Shown here piece after piece: positions 8,543-18,034 of a DNA stretch of 58,068 nucleotides. Location: assembly GCA_011526585.1 (NCBI GenBank), contig WYBB01000066.1, positions 1 through 58,068 of the forward strand. The letters run 5' to 3'. The notes under the pieces are model-generated. The model was given only the letters and a program-made list of their open reading frames with translations. It ran no database searches and was not told the origin of the DNA. A program made the position numbers and the translations under genes. Position 1 is the first letter of the stretch; each line of letters starts with the position of its first letter. Origin of the DNA: Deltaproteobacteria bacterium. GTDB taxonomy: Bacteria > Myxococcota_A > UBA9042 > PHBI01.

Positions 8543-10417
8543 ATGCGCAGGCTCTGGTCCACCCTTCCGATTGCCGTGATCCTCGCCGCGTGCGGGGACG
8601 ACGCCACCACCGGTCCCGCCGATACGACGCAGGACACCGTGTTCAACCCGGACGGCAGCGACACGAGCACGCCGGACACGACCCCGGCCGACACCGGGTC
8701 CGAGGTCGAGACGAGCACACCGGACACGACCCCGGCCGACACCGAGCCGGCCGAGACGACGGCACCGGACACGACCCCGGCCGACACCGAGCCGGCCGAT
8801 ACCGAGCCGGCCGACACCGAGCCGGCTGACACGACCCCGGCCGACACCGAGCCGGCCGACACCGAGCCCGCCGACACGACCCCGGCCGACACGACGCCGG
8901 GGGACACCGGCCCGACCGAGGTCGAGATCGTGCAGCCGGAGGGGACCTCGGCGCAGATCCAGGCGCTCATCGACCTCGCCGCCGGCTCGAGCGAGCCGAT
9001 CGCGGTGAGCATCCTCGTCGAGGACGCGACGGTGACCGCGACCCGGCCGGAGATCGGCAACGACGCGCCGGGCTTCTTCATCCAGGACGAGGCGAGCGGG
9101 CCGGCGATCTTCGTCGTGCACCGCGGCGCGGCGCCGATCGTGCGCAACGACATCGTCACCCTGCGCACGACCGAGATCGCGGTCGTCAGCGGCGTCGTGA
9201 TGATCGCGGGCTTCACCGATCTGGAAGTGCAGGCCGGAGGCGGTGACGCCGATCTCCTGGTCCAGGACGTGACGGGTGTCGATCTCGTCGGCGGCTACGA
9301 CGCGCTGCAGTCCGAGCATATCGAGCTCGAGGCGGAGATCGTGTCGGACTTCGGCGGCGCCGGTCAGGGCTACGTCTCGGCGCAGATCGTCACCGACGGG
9401 GTCACGAGCGCGAGCGATGGGCTCCGGGTGAGGCTGCCCGCGACGGTGGTGCAGTCGCTGGCGCTGTCGCGCGGCTGCCTGATCGCGCTCTATCGTGGCG
9501 TGATCTGGCGCTTCCGCTCGTCGGACGGGACCTTCTCGCAGACGCAGCCCTCGGTCTATGACGAGCTCGACATCCTCGCCGTGTGCAACGGGCCGGAGCT
9601 CCTGACCGCCGCGGCCGCGAGCCCGACCTCCGTCGTGCTCTCGTTCGACAAGCCCGTCGACCCGGCCTCGATCACCGACGCCGCGAGCCAGTTCACGATC
9701 GACAACGGGCTCACCGTGTCGGCGGCGGTCGCGAGCGGCAACACCGTGACGCTGACGACCTCGGCGCAGACCCCGGGCGTGAGCTACACCGTGACGATCG
9801 CCGAGAGCGTCACCGACGTCGCCGACCGACCGGTGATCGCGCAGGGCACGGCGCGCACCTTCGAGGGCTTCGCCGGGCTCGCCTCGCTCGTGATCAACGA
9901 GCTGGACTACGACCAGCCGGGCAACGACACGCTCGAGTTCGTCGAGCTCTACAACCCCGGCGCGAGCGCGGTCGATCTGGCCGGCTACCAGCTCGAGCTG
10001 ATCAATGGTGGCGCCGCGACGCCGACGACCTACACGACGCTCGTCCTCTCCGGCACGATCGCGGCGGGCGGCTACGCGGTGATCGCGGCCGGCGCGGTCA
10101 CGGTGGGGGGCGGCGCGACCGTCGTGCCCTTCGCCAAGGAGGTCGACAACATCCAGAACGGCGGCACCGACGGCGTGCGCCTCACGACGGTCGGCGGCGG
10201 CCTGGTGATCGACGCGCTGCTCTACGAGGTGCCGGCGGAAACCTCCGGCGCGATCCTCGCGTACGCCGAGGGCACCGGCCTGGCCGCGGGCGAGGACAAC
10301 CTCGAGCCGAACAAGGCGACGGCGCGTTGCCCCAACGGCAGCGATACCAACGACAACAACGTCGACTTCAAGATCGTCGAGGTGCCGACGCCGGGCGCGG
10401 CCAACGCCTGTCCGTGA
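8543..10417 (+). CDS. Lipoprotein with DTxPADT linker and C-terminal lamin-tail domain, 624 aa
   Basis: The lipobox is ILAAC (Cys17). The ATG at 8543 sits six bases after GGAGG and is better placed than the GTG three bases earlier. Residues about 30-130 are a linker of repeated DTTPADTEPADT. Residues about 135-330 form an OB-like/beta domain common in secreted bacterial proteins. Residues about 350-450 resemble a bacterial Ig-like (Big_5) domain. Residues about 455-560 are a lamin-tail domain (LVINELDYDQPGNDTLEFVE, then a Gly/Ala-rich strand set). Lamin-tail domains in bacteria occur on surface or nuclease-associated proteins; no nuclease is seen here. The gene is divergent from 5722-8367. 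Confidence 0.75.
   Translation: MRRLWSTLPIAVILAACGDDATTGPADTTQDTVFNPDGSDTSTPDTTPADTGSEVETSTPDTTPADTEPAETTAPDTTPADTEPADTEPADTEPADTTPADTEPADTEPADTTPADTTPGDTGPTEVEIVQPEGTSAQIQALIDLAAGSSEPIAVSILVEDATVTATRPEIGNDAPGFFIQDEASGPAIFVVHRGAAPIVRNDIVTLRTTEIAVVSGVVMIAGFTDLEVQAGGGDADLLVQDVTGVDLVGGYDALQSEHIELEAEIVSDFGGAGQGYVSAQIVTDGVTSASDGLRVRLPATVVQSLALSRGCLIALYRGVIWRFRSSDGTFSQTQPSVYDELDILAVCNGPELLTAAAASPTSVVLSFDKPVDPASITDAASQFTIDNGLTVSAAVASGNTVTLTTSAQTPGVSYTVTIAESVTDVADRPVIAQGTARTFEGFAGLASLVINELDYDQPGNDTLEFVELYNPGASAVDLAGYQLELINGGAATPTTYTTLVLSGTIAAGGYAVIAAGAVTVGGGATVVPFAKEVDNIQNGGTDGVRLTTVGGGLVIDALLYEVPAETSGAILAYAEGTGLAAGEDNLEPNKATARCPNGSDTNDNNVDFKIVEVPTPGAANACP
8656..8905 (+). repeat. In-frame repeat coding the (D-T-x-P-A) linker
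   Basis: Units of 15 bases coding D-T-(E/T)-P-A recur about sixteen times with almost no variation (gacaccgagccggcc and gacacgaccccggcc). The length keeps frame and gives a flexible acidic stalk after the lipobox. Such arrays can gain or lose units by slippage and so vary in stalk length. Confidence 0.7.
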
Positions 10418-10451
10418 CAGTCGCGGGCACGCGCCGGGCCGCCGGGCGATC

Positions 10452-11372
10452 TCAGCGATAGGCGGAGGAGGGCACGACGCGACCGGCGCCGGTGACGACG
10501 CGCGTGCCGACGAGCTTGTCACCCCGGAACTGGAAGCGCTTCATCGCCCAGCGCTGCGGGTGGTCGGAGCGCAGGTGCTCGAACCAGAGATCGGCGCGGG
10601 CGAAGGCGGCGGGGGTGGTCAGCTCCTTGCCGCCGCGCGTGTAGACGCGGAAGTGGATCATGTTCTTGTCGAGGAAGGTCGCGAGCTTGTCGCCCGAGAG
10701 CGCCTGCCTCCACGGCGCGAACTGCGCGTCGGCGGCGGCGTTGGCCTCCTCGATGAGCGCGGCGATCGGCGCGCAGCCCCTGGCCTCGACCTCGCCGAGG
10801 CTCATCTCGCCGTAGCGGGTCGCGAGCCGGGCGTCGGCGTCGATCTTGCGCGCGAAGGCGGTCTCGACGGCCTTCCTGCAGCGGTCGGCGTGCAGGCGCG
10901 CGATCACCGCGTCGTCCTTGGAGAGCGAGCCGGCGCGCAGCGCTTGCTCCATCGTGTGGGCTTCATCGACGGCGGCCTTCACCTGCACGACGCCGACGCG
11001 CACGCGCATGTCGAGGCAGGCGGCGCGCACCGCGCCGAGGGGGGCGAAGTGCTCCTCGAGGCGGCCGGGCTCGTGGTGCTTGCGGCCTTGCGCGCCGTAG
11101 ATCTTCGAGTCGTGCACGCGCACCTCGAGCTCTGCGTTCAGGCCGGCGGCGAGCGCGGCGTCGACCGCGCTGATGCACTGGTCGAGGTTGGCGAGGGCGT
11201 CGTCGACGTGGCGATCCGATCCGAGCGACTCGGGGGTGGTGAAGGCGACCGTGCTCTCGTAGCGGGTGACCCCGGCGAGGAGCTGGTCGTCGGCGGCGAG
11301 CGCCGCGGAGGACGACGCGAAGACGACGAGGGAGGTGAGGGAGGTGAGGGCGGTCGGGGTGAGGCGCTTCAT
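10452..11372 (-). CDS. Exported protein of unknown function, 306 aa
   Basis: The ATG at 11372 has AAGGAG upstream and gives a Sec signal peptide ending near ALAADD (cleavage at about residue 28). An earlier ATG at 11426 lacks this and was rejected. The mature part is helical and charged. The C-terminal 70 residues (from about LATFLDKNMIHFRVYTRGGK) look like a small beta domain ending in basic strands. No catalytic motif or named domain was found. It has no Cys-rich repeats, unlike its neighbours. It lies downstream of the PurD-like gene, after a 202-bp gap with palindromes. Confidence 0.6.
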   Translation of the reverse strand: MKRLTPTALTSLTSLVVFASSSAALAADDQLLAGVTRYESTVAFTTPESLGSDRHVDDALANLDQCISAVDAALAAGLNAELEVRVHDSKIYGAQGRKHHEPGRLEEHFAPLGAVRAACLDMRVRVGVVQVKAAVDEAHTMEQALRAGSLSKDDAVIARLHADRCRKAVETAFARKIDADARLATRYGEMSLGEVEARGCAPIAALIEEANAAADAQFAPWRQALSGDKLATFLDKNMIHFRVYTRGGKELTTPAAFARADLWFEHLRSDHPQRWAMKRFQFRGDKLVGTRVVTGAGRVVPSSAYR

Positions 11373-11517
11373 GAGGGCGTGCTCCTTGGATGGAATGCAT
11401 CGCCGCGCGGTGTCGGGTGGCGGCATGGTCAGGGCGTTTCCAAGGGGTGTGCCAGCGCCGGGGATGCTGGTATTGCTTCGGAAATATTGGGTAATCGTGG
11501 CGTCTTTCGCAGGGCGC

Positions 11518-11542
11518 TCCTCCTGATATGGGAGGAATTCCT
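11518..11542. promoter_or_regulatory. Overlapping palindromes in the purD-like / exported protein gap
   Basis: TCCTCC and GGAGGA form perfect six-base arms around a seven-base spacer (11518-11536). They overlap the ten-base palindrome AGGAATTCCT (11533-11542). The site lies 33-57 bases beyond the stop of the minus-strand PurD-like gene and about 150 bases before the next gene start. It could be a weak terminator hairpin (no T tract) or an operator; neither is demonstrated. Confidence 0.25.
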
Positions 11543-11574
11543 GAGGGCGCGTGGGACGACACGACGCTTGCGGG

Positions 11575-12864
11575 TCAGGCCGCGATGTCGTGTCTGAGGT
11601 GCATGCCGCGAAAGGTGACGCCGGAGGCGGCGCGGTAGGCGCGCTCGCGCGCGGCGGCGAGCGTGTCGGCGGTGGTGACGATCGTCAGCGCGCGGCCGCC
11701 GGTCGTCACGAAGCCGAGCTCGGGGGTGTGGCGCACGCCGTCGACGTAGACGGCGAGGGCGGTGGAGGGCTCGCACAGGGCGGCGTCGAGCTCGGGCGAG
11801 AGCGTGATGCGATCGCCGCGCACCATGCGGGTCGGGTAGCCCTCGCAGACGAGCTCGAGCGCGACGGTCGGGCGCGCGTCGCGCCGGAGTCCGGCCATCG
11901 CGTTGGCGAGGCCGTCGCCGCGGCGGCAGGCGTCGAGGACCTGGAAGAGATCGCCCTCGAGGGAGGCGAAGAGGGTCTGGGTGACCGGGTCGCCGAAGCG
12001 CACGTTGTAGTCGATGACGTAGGGCTCGCCGTGCACCATCATCAGGTCGACCGAGAGCGCGCCGGTGATCGGCGTGCCCATCTGGCGGAGCGTGGCGAGC
12101 ACCGGCTCGAGCGCGTGCACGCGGACCTTGTCGAGCACGACCTCGTCGATGAGCGGGCAGGGCGCGACCTGGCCCATGCCGCGCGTCGGTGGGCCGGTGT
12201 TGCCTTCGCCGAGGCGCGGGTAGTTGAGCACGTGGCCGAGGCAGGCGAGGTGCTCGCCGTCGGTGAAGTAGACGATGGTCGCCTCGTCGCCGTCGAGGCG
12301 CTCCTCGACGACGATGCGCTTGGACTCGAGGCCGTAGACGTTGTCGACGAGGATCGCCTCGAGCGCGTCTTCGGCCTCGCTGGCGCGCTGCGTCACGCGC
12401 ACGCCTTTGTCGTAGGCGGGGCCGTCGGCCTTGAAGACGCGTGCCCACCAGCGGGTGCGCGCGAGGTGGAGCGCACGCTCGGCGTCGTCGACCACGGCGA
12501 AGCGCGGCGTCGGCACGCCGACCCGGCCCATCAGGAGGCGCGCCCAGACCTTGGAGCCCTCGAGGCGCGCGGCGGCCTGCTCGGGGCCGCAGATCGGGAG
12601 CTCGGCCTGGCGGAAACGATCGACGATGCCGTCGACGAGCGGCGTGTTGGGCCCGACGACGGTGAGGTCGATCGCCTCCATCTCGGCGTACTCGACGAGG
12701 CCGGCGAGGTCCTGGCTGGCGACCGGCGCGGTCTCGAAGCCGAGCGCCTCGAGCGCGGTCGTGCCCGGCGCGATGACGACGCGGTCGACCGAGGCGCTGC
12801 GCCTGAGCGCGACGGCCAGGGCGTGCACCTTGCCGCCGCCGCCGACGATCATCACGCTCGACAT
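11575..12864 (-). CDS. PurD-like ATP-grasp ligase (phosphoribosylamine-glycine ligase family), divergent, 429 aa
   Basis: Overall order and length match PurD: an N-terminal Rossmann-like domain (PNTPLVDGIVDRF, LEGSKVWARLLM), an ATP-grasp core (RVFKADGPAYDKGVRV, VVEERLDGDEA), the metal site VIDYNVRFGDPVTQ and a C-terminal domain. Several near-invariant PurD positions differ. The N-terminal GNGGREHA is GGGGKVHA, the glycine-rich KADGLAAGKGV is KADGPAYDKGV, and the DHKR...GPNTGGMG segment is NYPRLGEGNTGPPTRGMG. It may therefore be a variant PurD or a paralogue joining different substrates. Its ATG overlaps the stop of the giant lamin-tail gene by one base (TGATG), predicting coupled translation, which is unusual for a purine gene. 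Confidence 0.65.
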   Translation of the reverse strand: MSSVMIVGGGGKVHALAVALRRSASVDRVVIAPGTTALEALGFETAPVASQDLAGLVEYAEMEAIDLTVVGPNTPLVDGIVDRFRQAELPICGPEQAAARLEGSKVWARLLMGRVGVPTPRFAVVDDAERALHLARTRWWARVFKADGPAYDKGVRVTQRASEAEDALEAILVDNVYGLESKRIVVEERLDGDEATIVYFTDGEHLACLGHVLNYPRLGEGNTGPPTRGMGQVAPCPLIDEVVLDKVRVHALEPVLATLRQMGTPITGALSVDLMMVHGEPYVIDYNVRFGDPVTQTLFASLEGDLFQVLDACRRGDGLANAMAGLRRDARPTVALELVCEGYPTRMVRGDRITLSPELDAALCEPSTALAVYVDGVRHTPELGFVTTGGRALTIVTTADTLAAARERAYRAASGVTFRGMHLRHDIAA

Positions 12865-15800
12865 CAGCGACGACGCCGCGCGCGGTGGTGGGTGGACACG
12901 GACGTGAGCGCGACGAGCGCGAGCACGATGAGCGGGGTGGGCCCTCCACCGCCATGGCAGCCCTCGCCGCCGCCGATCACGCCGGTCGGCGGTGTGTCGC
13001 AAGCGAGATCGCCCTCGTCGGTGCGGCCGTCGCAGTCGTTGTCGAAGGCGTCGCAGAGCTCGATCGCCACCGGGCTGCAGGCGGCGCCGCAGCCGTCGGG
13101 ATCGTCCTCGCAGTCGCCGCGCAGGGCGGCGCGGTGGAAGGTCTCGGCGCAGGTCTGGCCGGGGGCGGCGGGGGCCTCGGGCGCGTCGTCGCGCGCGTAG
13201 TTGTCGTTGTCGACGTCGACCCAGCACATGACGGCGCCGTCGCAGTCCTCGTCGAGGTCGTTGCCGGGCAGATCGCGCGCCTCGGGGTTCATGTCGGGAT
13301 CGTGGTCGCCGCAGTCGCCTGGCACGTCGGTCCAGAAGCCGGCGGGGTTGGTGCCGTCGAGCCAGGCGGCGCAGCCGCCCGCGGGCAGGTCGGAGGGCGC
13401 GATGGTGGTGAAGGTCGTGTCGTCGCCGTAGCCGTCCTGGTCGCGGTCGGCGTAGCAGCGGGCGCCGCCGGCGCAGCCGGGATCGGTGTCGACGAGGGTG
13501 TCGCAGTCGTTGTCGAAGCCGTCGGCGCAGAGGCCGGCGGCCGGGGTCTCGTCGCGGCCTGGGTGGCAGGCGGGGCCGCAGGCGTTGGGGTCGTCGTCGC
13601 AGTCGTCGCCGCGCGCGACCCAGCCGGCGGGCGGGTCGCAAGCGACGAGCACGGTGGCGGGGTCGCCGTAGCCGTCCTGATCGCGGTCTTCATAATACGT
13701 CATGGCGTTGGAGGGGGCGCCCTGCGGGTCGAGGTCGTCGGCGCCGCCGTCGCAGTCCTCGTCGCGGTCGGCCGGGTCGCAGAGCTCGACGCGGCTGCCG
13801 TCGCCCTCGGGGTCGTTGGGGCAGCTCGGGCGGCCGGCGATACACACGGTGATCTCGTCGAGGCAGAGGTCGGCGTCGGCGTCGGCGTCGCAGGCGATCC
13901 CGATCGCCGGGTCGCCGGCGCCGTCGGGGGTGGCGGCGTTGCAGTCGTTGTCGTGGCCGTCGCAGAGGTCGAGGCGACCGGGGTGGCAGGCGGCGCCGCA
14001 GGCGGCGGGGTCGTCGTCGCAGTCGTCGCCATTCTGCACGTGAGCGGGCGGCGCCTCGCACGAGACGACGGCGGTCGCGGGATCGCCGAAGGTGTCGCCG
14101 TCGCGGTCGGCGTACCAGGTCGGCGCGGAGGCGGGCACGCCGTCGGGGTCGAGGTCGTCGGCGCCGCCGTCACAGTCCTCGTCGCGGTCGAGCGGGTCGC
14201 AGACCTCGACCTGCGCGGGGTCGGTGGCGGCGACGTTGACGCAGGCGATGCGGCCGGACTGGCAGGCGGTGCGATCGTCGAGGCAGCGATCGCCGTCGGC
14301 GTCGGAGTCGCAGGCGACCGCGACGCCGGGGTCGCCGGTGCCGTCGGCGGTCGTCGGATCGCAGTCGTTGTTCTTGCCGTCGCAGAGCTCGGTGGCGCCG
14401 GGGTGACAGGCGGCGCCGCAGGCGGCCGGGTCGTCGTCGCAGTCGAGGCCGTTGGCGACCCACGAGCCGGGCGGGTTGACGCCGTCGTCGTAGCCGGCGC
14501 AGCCGAGGTCGGCGGCCGGGCCGGTGATGATGATCTCGGTGGCGAAGCGGCCGAAGCCGTCGCCGTCGCGATCGAAGTAGCAGAGGATCTCGTCGCCGCA
14601 AGCGGCGTCCGTGTCGGTGGCGCCGTCGCAGTCGTTGTCGAAGCCGTCGTCGCAGTTGGCGAGCGCGCGCGACTCGACGAGCGCGGGGCTGCAGGCGGCG
14701 CCGCAGCGCGCGGAGTCGTCGTCGCAGTCGCCGCCGAGCGCGACGAAGCCGTCGCCGGCGTCGCAGCGGAGCTGGGTCGAGGCGGCGCGGCCGCGGCCGT
14801 CGCCGTCGAGGTCGCGATAGAAGGTGGTCTTGTTGGCGGCGTTGGCCTGCGGGTCGGCGTCGTCGGCGCCGCCGTCGCAGTCCTCGTCGACGTTGCTCGG
14901 GTCGCAGACCTCGACGCGCTGGGCGTCGCCGTCGGGGGCGTTGGGGCAGGCGAGCGCGCCGGCGATGCAGACGCGCACCTCGTCGGGGCAGAGGTCGGCG
15001 TCGGCCGGGGAGTCGCAGGGCTGGCCGACGGCGGGGTCGCCGGAGCCGTCGGCGGTGGCCGGGTCGCAGTCGTTGTCCTTGCCGTCGCAGAGCTCGGGGC
15101 GGCCGGGGGCGCAGGTGAGGTCGCAGGTCGCCGGGTCGGCGGCGACGCAGACGCGCACGGTGCCGGTGGCGGTGGCGCAGCCGTCGTCGGCCTCGAAGGT
15201 GAGGGTGAAGGTGCCGGTCTGGCCGCTGGGCGCGCGGAAGGTGAAGGCGCCGGTCGCGGGGTCGGTGACGGTGACGACGCCGGAGGTGGCGGTGGCCGAG
15301 AAGGTGAGCGTCGGGGAGTCGGCGTCGCTCGCGTCGAAGACCTCGCTGAGGGTGGCGTTCATGGCGAGCGCGTAGGCGGCGTCGACGGCGATGGGGGCGC
15401 GGTTGCTCGAGCGCGGCTGGCCGGGCGTGGGGCAGCGCTCACGATACCAGTCGGCGGCGCCGTCGGTGTCGAGCGCGGGGTCGCGGCGCGCGAGGGTGGC
15501 CGGGCCGGCGTCGTCGAGCCCGTCCCAGGGCGGGGGTGGGATGAGGTGCGGGGTCCAGGCGGGCTCGGCGGGGCTGCCGGAGGCGGGCTCGCGGCCCCAG
15601 TAGACGGCGTCGATGATGGTGCCGTCGCAGCCGACGAGCAGCACACCGTCGTCGCTGTTGTCGAGGCGGATGGTGCCCGAGGCCCAGGTGGTGGCGCGCG
15701 GCAGGTCGTTGGCGAGGCCGTCGGAGTCGCGGTGGTGCTCGTGGTCGGCGAAGAGGTCCCAGTCGGCGCGGAAGGCGGTGGCGGAGAAAGCGATCACGAG

Positions 15801-17897
15801 CGCGTCACCGGGGGCGAGGACCGTGCCGGGGCGGAAGACGGCCATGCCCTCGTTGCCGCCCGGGGACTCCTCGTCGCCGAGGCGCAGGTAGCCGAGATCG
15901 ATCGGGGCGGTGGTCGGGTTGGTGAGCTCGAACCATTCGCCGTCGTGGTCGACGCGGGCGTCGGCGTGCACCTCGGTGAGCACGAGCGAGGGCAGGGCGG
16001 GGTCGCAGGCGGCGGGGCCGACGACGAGGTCGACGCGGGCGGGCTGCGAGGTGGAGCAGGCGTCGGCGGCGGTGAAGAAGAAGGAGGTCGAGAGCGGGCC
16101 GGGACCGGCGGGCGGGGTGTAGCGGACGGTGCCGTCGCCGAGGTCGACGAGCGAGCCGGAGAGGCCGGCGGTGTCGAGGGCGAAGCTGAGCGGGTCGGCG
16201 TCGGGGTCGAGCGCGGGCAGGGACAGGGTCGTGGGGAGGCCGGCGGGGACGAGCACGAGGGCGGAGGCAGCCTCGGGGGGGCGGTTGGGGTTGGAGGCGA
16301 CGCCGGGGGTCGGGCAGCGGGAGACGACCCAGTCGGCGGCGGTGCCGGCGGCGGCGGGGGCGAGGCGCTCGAAGGTGAGCGGGCCGGCGGCGGGGGTGAC
16401 GGCGGCGTAGTCGGCGCTGGGGGCGGGCACGGTGTCGGCGGTGGCGGCGGGGCCCCAGCGCAGGATGGCGCGCACGAGACCGCCGCAGGCGAGGAGGACC
16501 TGGTCGGAGGCGTTGTCGAGCTGGATGTTGGTGTTGGGGGCGAAGTCGGAGGGGCGGTCGAGAAAGGGCGCGCTCGAGGTGGAGTCGAGGCCGTATTCGT
16601 AGTCGGGGGAGAGGCCGAATTCGGAGGTGAAGACCTGGCCGGAGTGGGCGAGCACGATGGTGTGGCCGGCGGGCAGGACCATGCCGGGGTCGAAGCGGAT
16701 CATGCCTTCGGTGGTGGCGCCGGCGGTGGCCTGATCGCCGAAGCTCCACGGGGACAGATCGATGGAGAGCGGGCCGGGGTTGTGGAGCTCGAGCCACTCG
16801 GAGTCGGGGTCGGTGAGGCCGTCGGCGTGCACCTCGGTGATGACGAGCGGCAGGAGGCAGGGGTCGAGCGCGCAGGCGGAGTCGGTGGCGCGGGCGCCGT
16901 CGCAGAGCGGGGTGGGGTCGGCGCAGGCGAAGCCCGGCTCGATGCGGCAGGCGGCGTCGCAGCCGTCGCCGGGCACGGTGTTGCCGTCGTCGCACTCCTC
17001 GAGGCCGGCGAGGTCGCCGTCGCCGCAGTCCTCGGCGCACGAGGCGGGGCCGGTGCCGGCACAGGAGTAGCCGCACTCGACCTGGCAGTCGGCGTCGCAG
17101 CCGTCGTCGGGGGCGGCGTTGCCGTCGTCGCAGGCTTCGTCGCCTTCGAGGGTGGCGTCGCCGCAGATGTTGAGGGGGGCGGCGCCCGGGGTGGCGGTCG
17201 CGAGGGTGTGCCAGTCGGCGGCGCGGTCGGTGTCGACGCGGGCGGAGACGCGCGCGAGGCTGCCGAGCTCGGCGGGCACGGGGGTGACGCGCTGGTCGAT
17301 GAAGGTGACCGGGGTCGAGCCGGGCGGGGTGTAGGTCGTGACGGCGCCGGTGCCGCCGTATGCGAGGGCGTCGACGAGGACGTAGTGGGCGTCGGCGACC
17401 TTGCGCAGGAGGATGACCTCGTCGCCGGCGGTGGACGTGCCGTTGGAGAGGCCGAGGTCGCCGGTGCCGAGCGCGGTGTCCTTGGTGAGGGTGAGCGCGG
17501 GCTCGGCGCCGTTGGGGGAAAAGACACGCGCGCCGGACGGCGGCGCGCCGAAGGTCTGGAGGAAGGCGTCGGCGCTGCGCGCGACGACGAGGATCTCGAG
17601 CGGCGCCAGCGTCGCGGCGGGGAAGGCGTAGAAGGCCTCGCTGCCGCCCGGGGTCTCTTCATCGCCGATGCGGTAGTCGGAGAGATCGATCGCGTCAGGG
17701 CCGAGGTTGATGATCTCGATCCACTCGTCGAGCTCGCTCTGGCCGGTGCCGTTGGGCATGACCTCGCTGATGCGCAGCTCGGCGGATGCCGTCGGGGGGC
17801 GCGCGACGAGGACGGCGAGCGCGACGACGGGCATGAGGGCGCGGCGCATCGGGACCGCCGCGCCTCGCTCGTTTCCCCACCTGCCAGGGCGCGCCAT
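12864..17897 (-). CDS. Giant MYXO-CTERM surface protein with three lamin-tail domains and MopE repeats, 1677 aa
   Basis: The ATG at 17897 is preceded by GGAGGT. An ATG at 17849 would give a more compact signal peptide and is the alternative. A signal sequence is followed by lamin-tail domain 1 (about 41-235). Two CDDGN-x-GDGCD-x-C modules come next (about 245-330), then lamin-tail 2 (about 350-535), an Ig/cadherin-like stretch, lamin-tail 3 (about 637-830) and a second cadherin-like stretch. A long array of MopE-like units follows (CDGKDNDCD, RDLDGDGRG, GGDCDDD; about 930-1640). The tail is GGGEGCHGGGG, a hydrophobic segment and RARRRR, the form cleaved by myxosortase in the MYXO-CTERM family. 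The stop overlaps the PurD-like start. Likely a surface-anchored adhesive or metal-binding protein. Confidence 0.85.
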   Translation of the reverse strand: MARPGRWGNERGAAVPMRRALMPVVALAVLVARPPTASAELRISEVMPNGTGQSELDEWIEIINLGPDAIDLSDYRIGDEETPGGSEAFYAFPAATLAPLEILVVARSADAFLQTFGAPPSGARVFSPNGAEPALTLTKDTALGTGDLGLSNGTSTAGDEVILLRKVADAHYVLVDALAYGGTGAVTTYTPPGSTPVTFIDQRVTPVPAELGSLARVSARVDTDRAADWHTLATATPGAAPLNICGDATLEGDEACDDGNAAPDDGCDADCQVECGYSCAGTGPASCAEDCGDGDLAGLEECDDGNTVPGDGCDAACRIEPGFACADPTPLCDGARATDSACALDPCLLPLVITEVHADGLTDPDSEWLELHNPGPLSIDLSPWSFGDQATAGATTEGMIRFDPGMVLPAGHTIVLAHSGQVFTSEFGLSPDYEYGLDSTSSAPFLDRPSDFAPNTNIQLDNASDQVLLACGGLVRAILRWGPAATADTVPAPSADYAAVTPAAGPLTFERLAPAAAGTAADWVVSRCPTPGVASNPNRPPEAASALVLVPAGLPTTLSLPALDPDADPLSFALDTAGLSGSLVDLGDGTVRYTPPAGPGPLSTSFFFTAADACSTSQPARVDLVVGPAACDPALPSLVLTEVHADARVDHDGEWFELTNPTTAPIDLGYLRLGDEESPGGNEGMAVFRPGTVLAPGDALVIAFSATAFRADWDLFADHEHHRDSDGLANDLPRATTWASGTIRLDNSDDGVLLVGCDGTIIDAVYWGREPASGSPAEPAWTPHLIPPPPWDGLDDAGPATLARRDPALDTDGAADWYRERCPTPGQPRSSNRAPIAVDAAYALAMNATLSEVFDASDADSPTLTFSATATSGVVTVTDPATGAFTFRAPSGQTGTFTLTFEADDGCATATGTVRVCVAADPATCDLTCAPGRPELCDGKDNDCDPATADGSGDPAVGQPCDSPADADLCPDEVRVCIAGALACPNAPDGDAQRVEVCDPSNVDEDCDGGADDADPQANAANKTTFYRDLDGDGRGRAASTQLRCDAGDGFVALGGDCDDDSARCGAACSPALVESRALANCDDGFDNDCDGATDTDAACGDEILCYFDRDGDGFGRFATEIIITGPAADLGCAGYDDGVNPPGSWVANGLDCDDDPAACGAACHPGATELCDGKNNDCDPTTADGTGDPGVAVACDSDADGDRCLDDRTACQSGRIACVNVAATDPAQVEVCDPLDRDEDCDGGADDLDPDGVPASAPTWYADRDGDTFGDPATAVVSCEAPPAHVQNGDDCDDDPAACGAACHPGRLDLCDGHDNDCNAATPDGAGDPAIGIACDADADADLCLDEITVCIAGRPSCPNDPEGDGSRVELCDPADRDEDCDGGADDLDPQGAPSNAMTYYEDRDQDGYGDPATVLVACDPPAGWVARGDDCDDDPNACGPACHPGRDETPAAGLCADGFDNDCDTLVDTDPGCAGGARCYADRDQDGYGDDTTFTTIAPSDLPAGGCAAWLDGTNPAGFWTDVPGDCGDHDPDMNPEARDLPGNDLDEDCDGAVMCWVDVDNDNYARDDAPEAPAAPGQTCAETFHRAALRGDCEDDPDGCGAACSPVAIELCDAFDNDCDGRTDEGDLACDTPPTGVIGGGEGCHGGGGPTPLIVLALVALTSVSTHHRARRRR

Positions 17898-18034
17898 CGG
17901 ACCTCCGCGTGACGCGCGCAGCATGGCCGATCCGACCGGGTGGTTCAAGCGGGGCGGAGCGCGGCGCGGGTGCCGGCGGGTGCGCGCGAAGGGAGGATTG
18001 ACCGCGCCGGGCGATCCCGCGATGGTCAGGCGCG

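Noticed and set aside
6995..10522. 1175-residue minus-strand open frame across the lipoprotein genes
   Set aside because: It crosses two real genes on both strands, and its product is Arg/His-rich without motifs. It is a composition shadow.
11440..11454. TGGCACA-N4-TTGG on the minus strand as a sigma-54 promoter
   Set aside because: The essential GC at -12 is GG. It was kept only as a remark within the palindrome finding.
12885..17912. 1675-residue plus-strand open frame opposite the giant lamin-tail gene
   Set aside because: In DNA with about 75-80% GC the complementary frame of a GC3-rich gene stays open. Its translation is Val/Ala/Gly-rich with no domain, while the minus-strand product has clear domains and a sorting tail.
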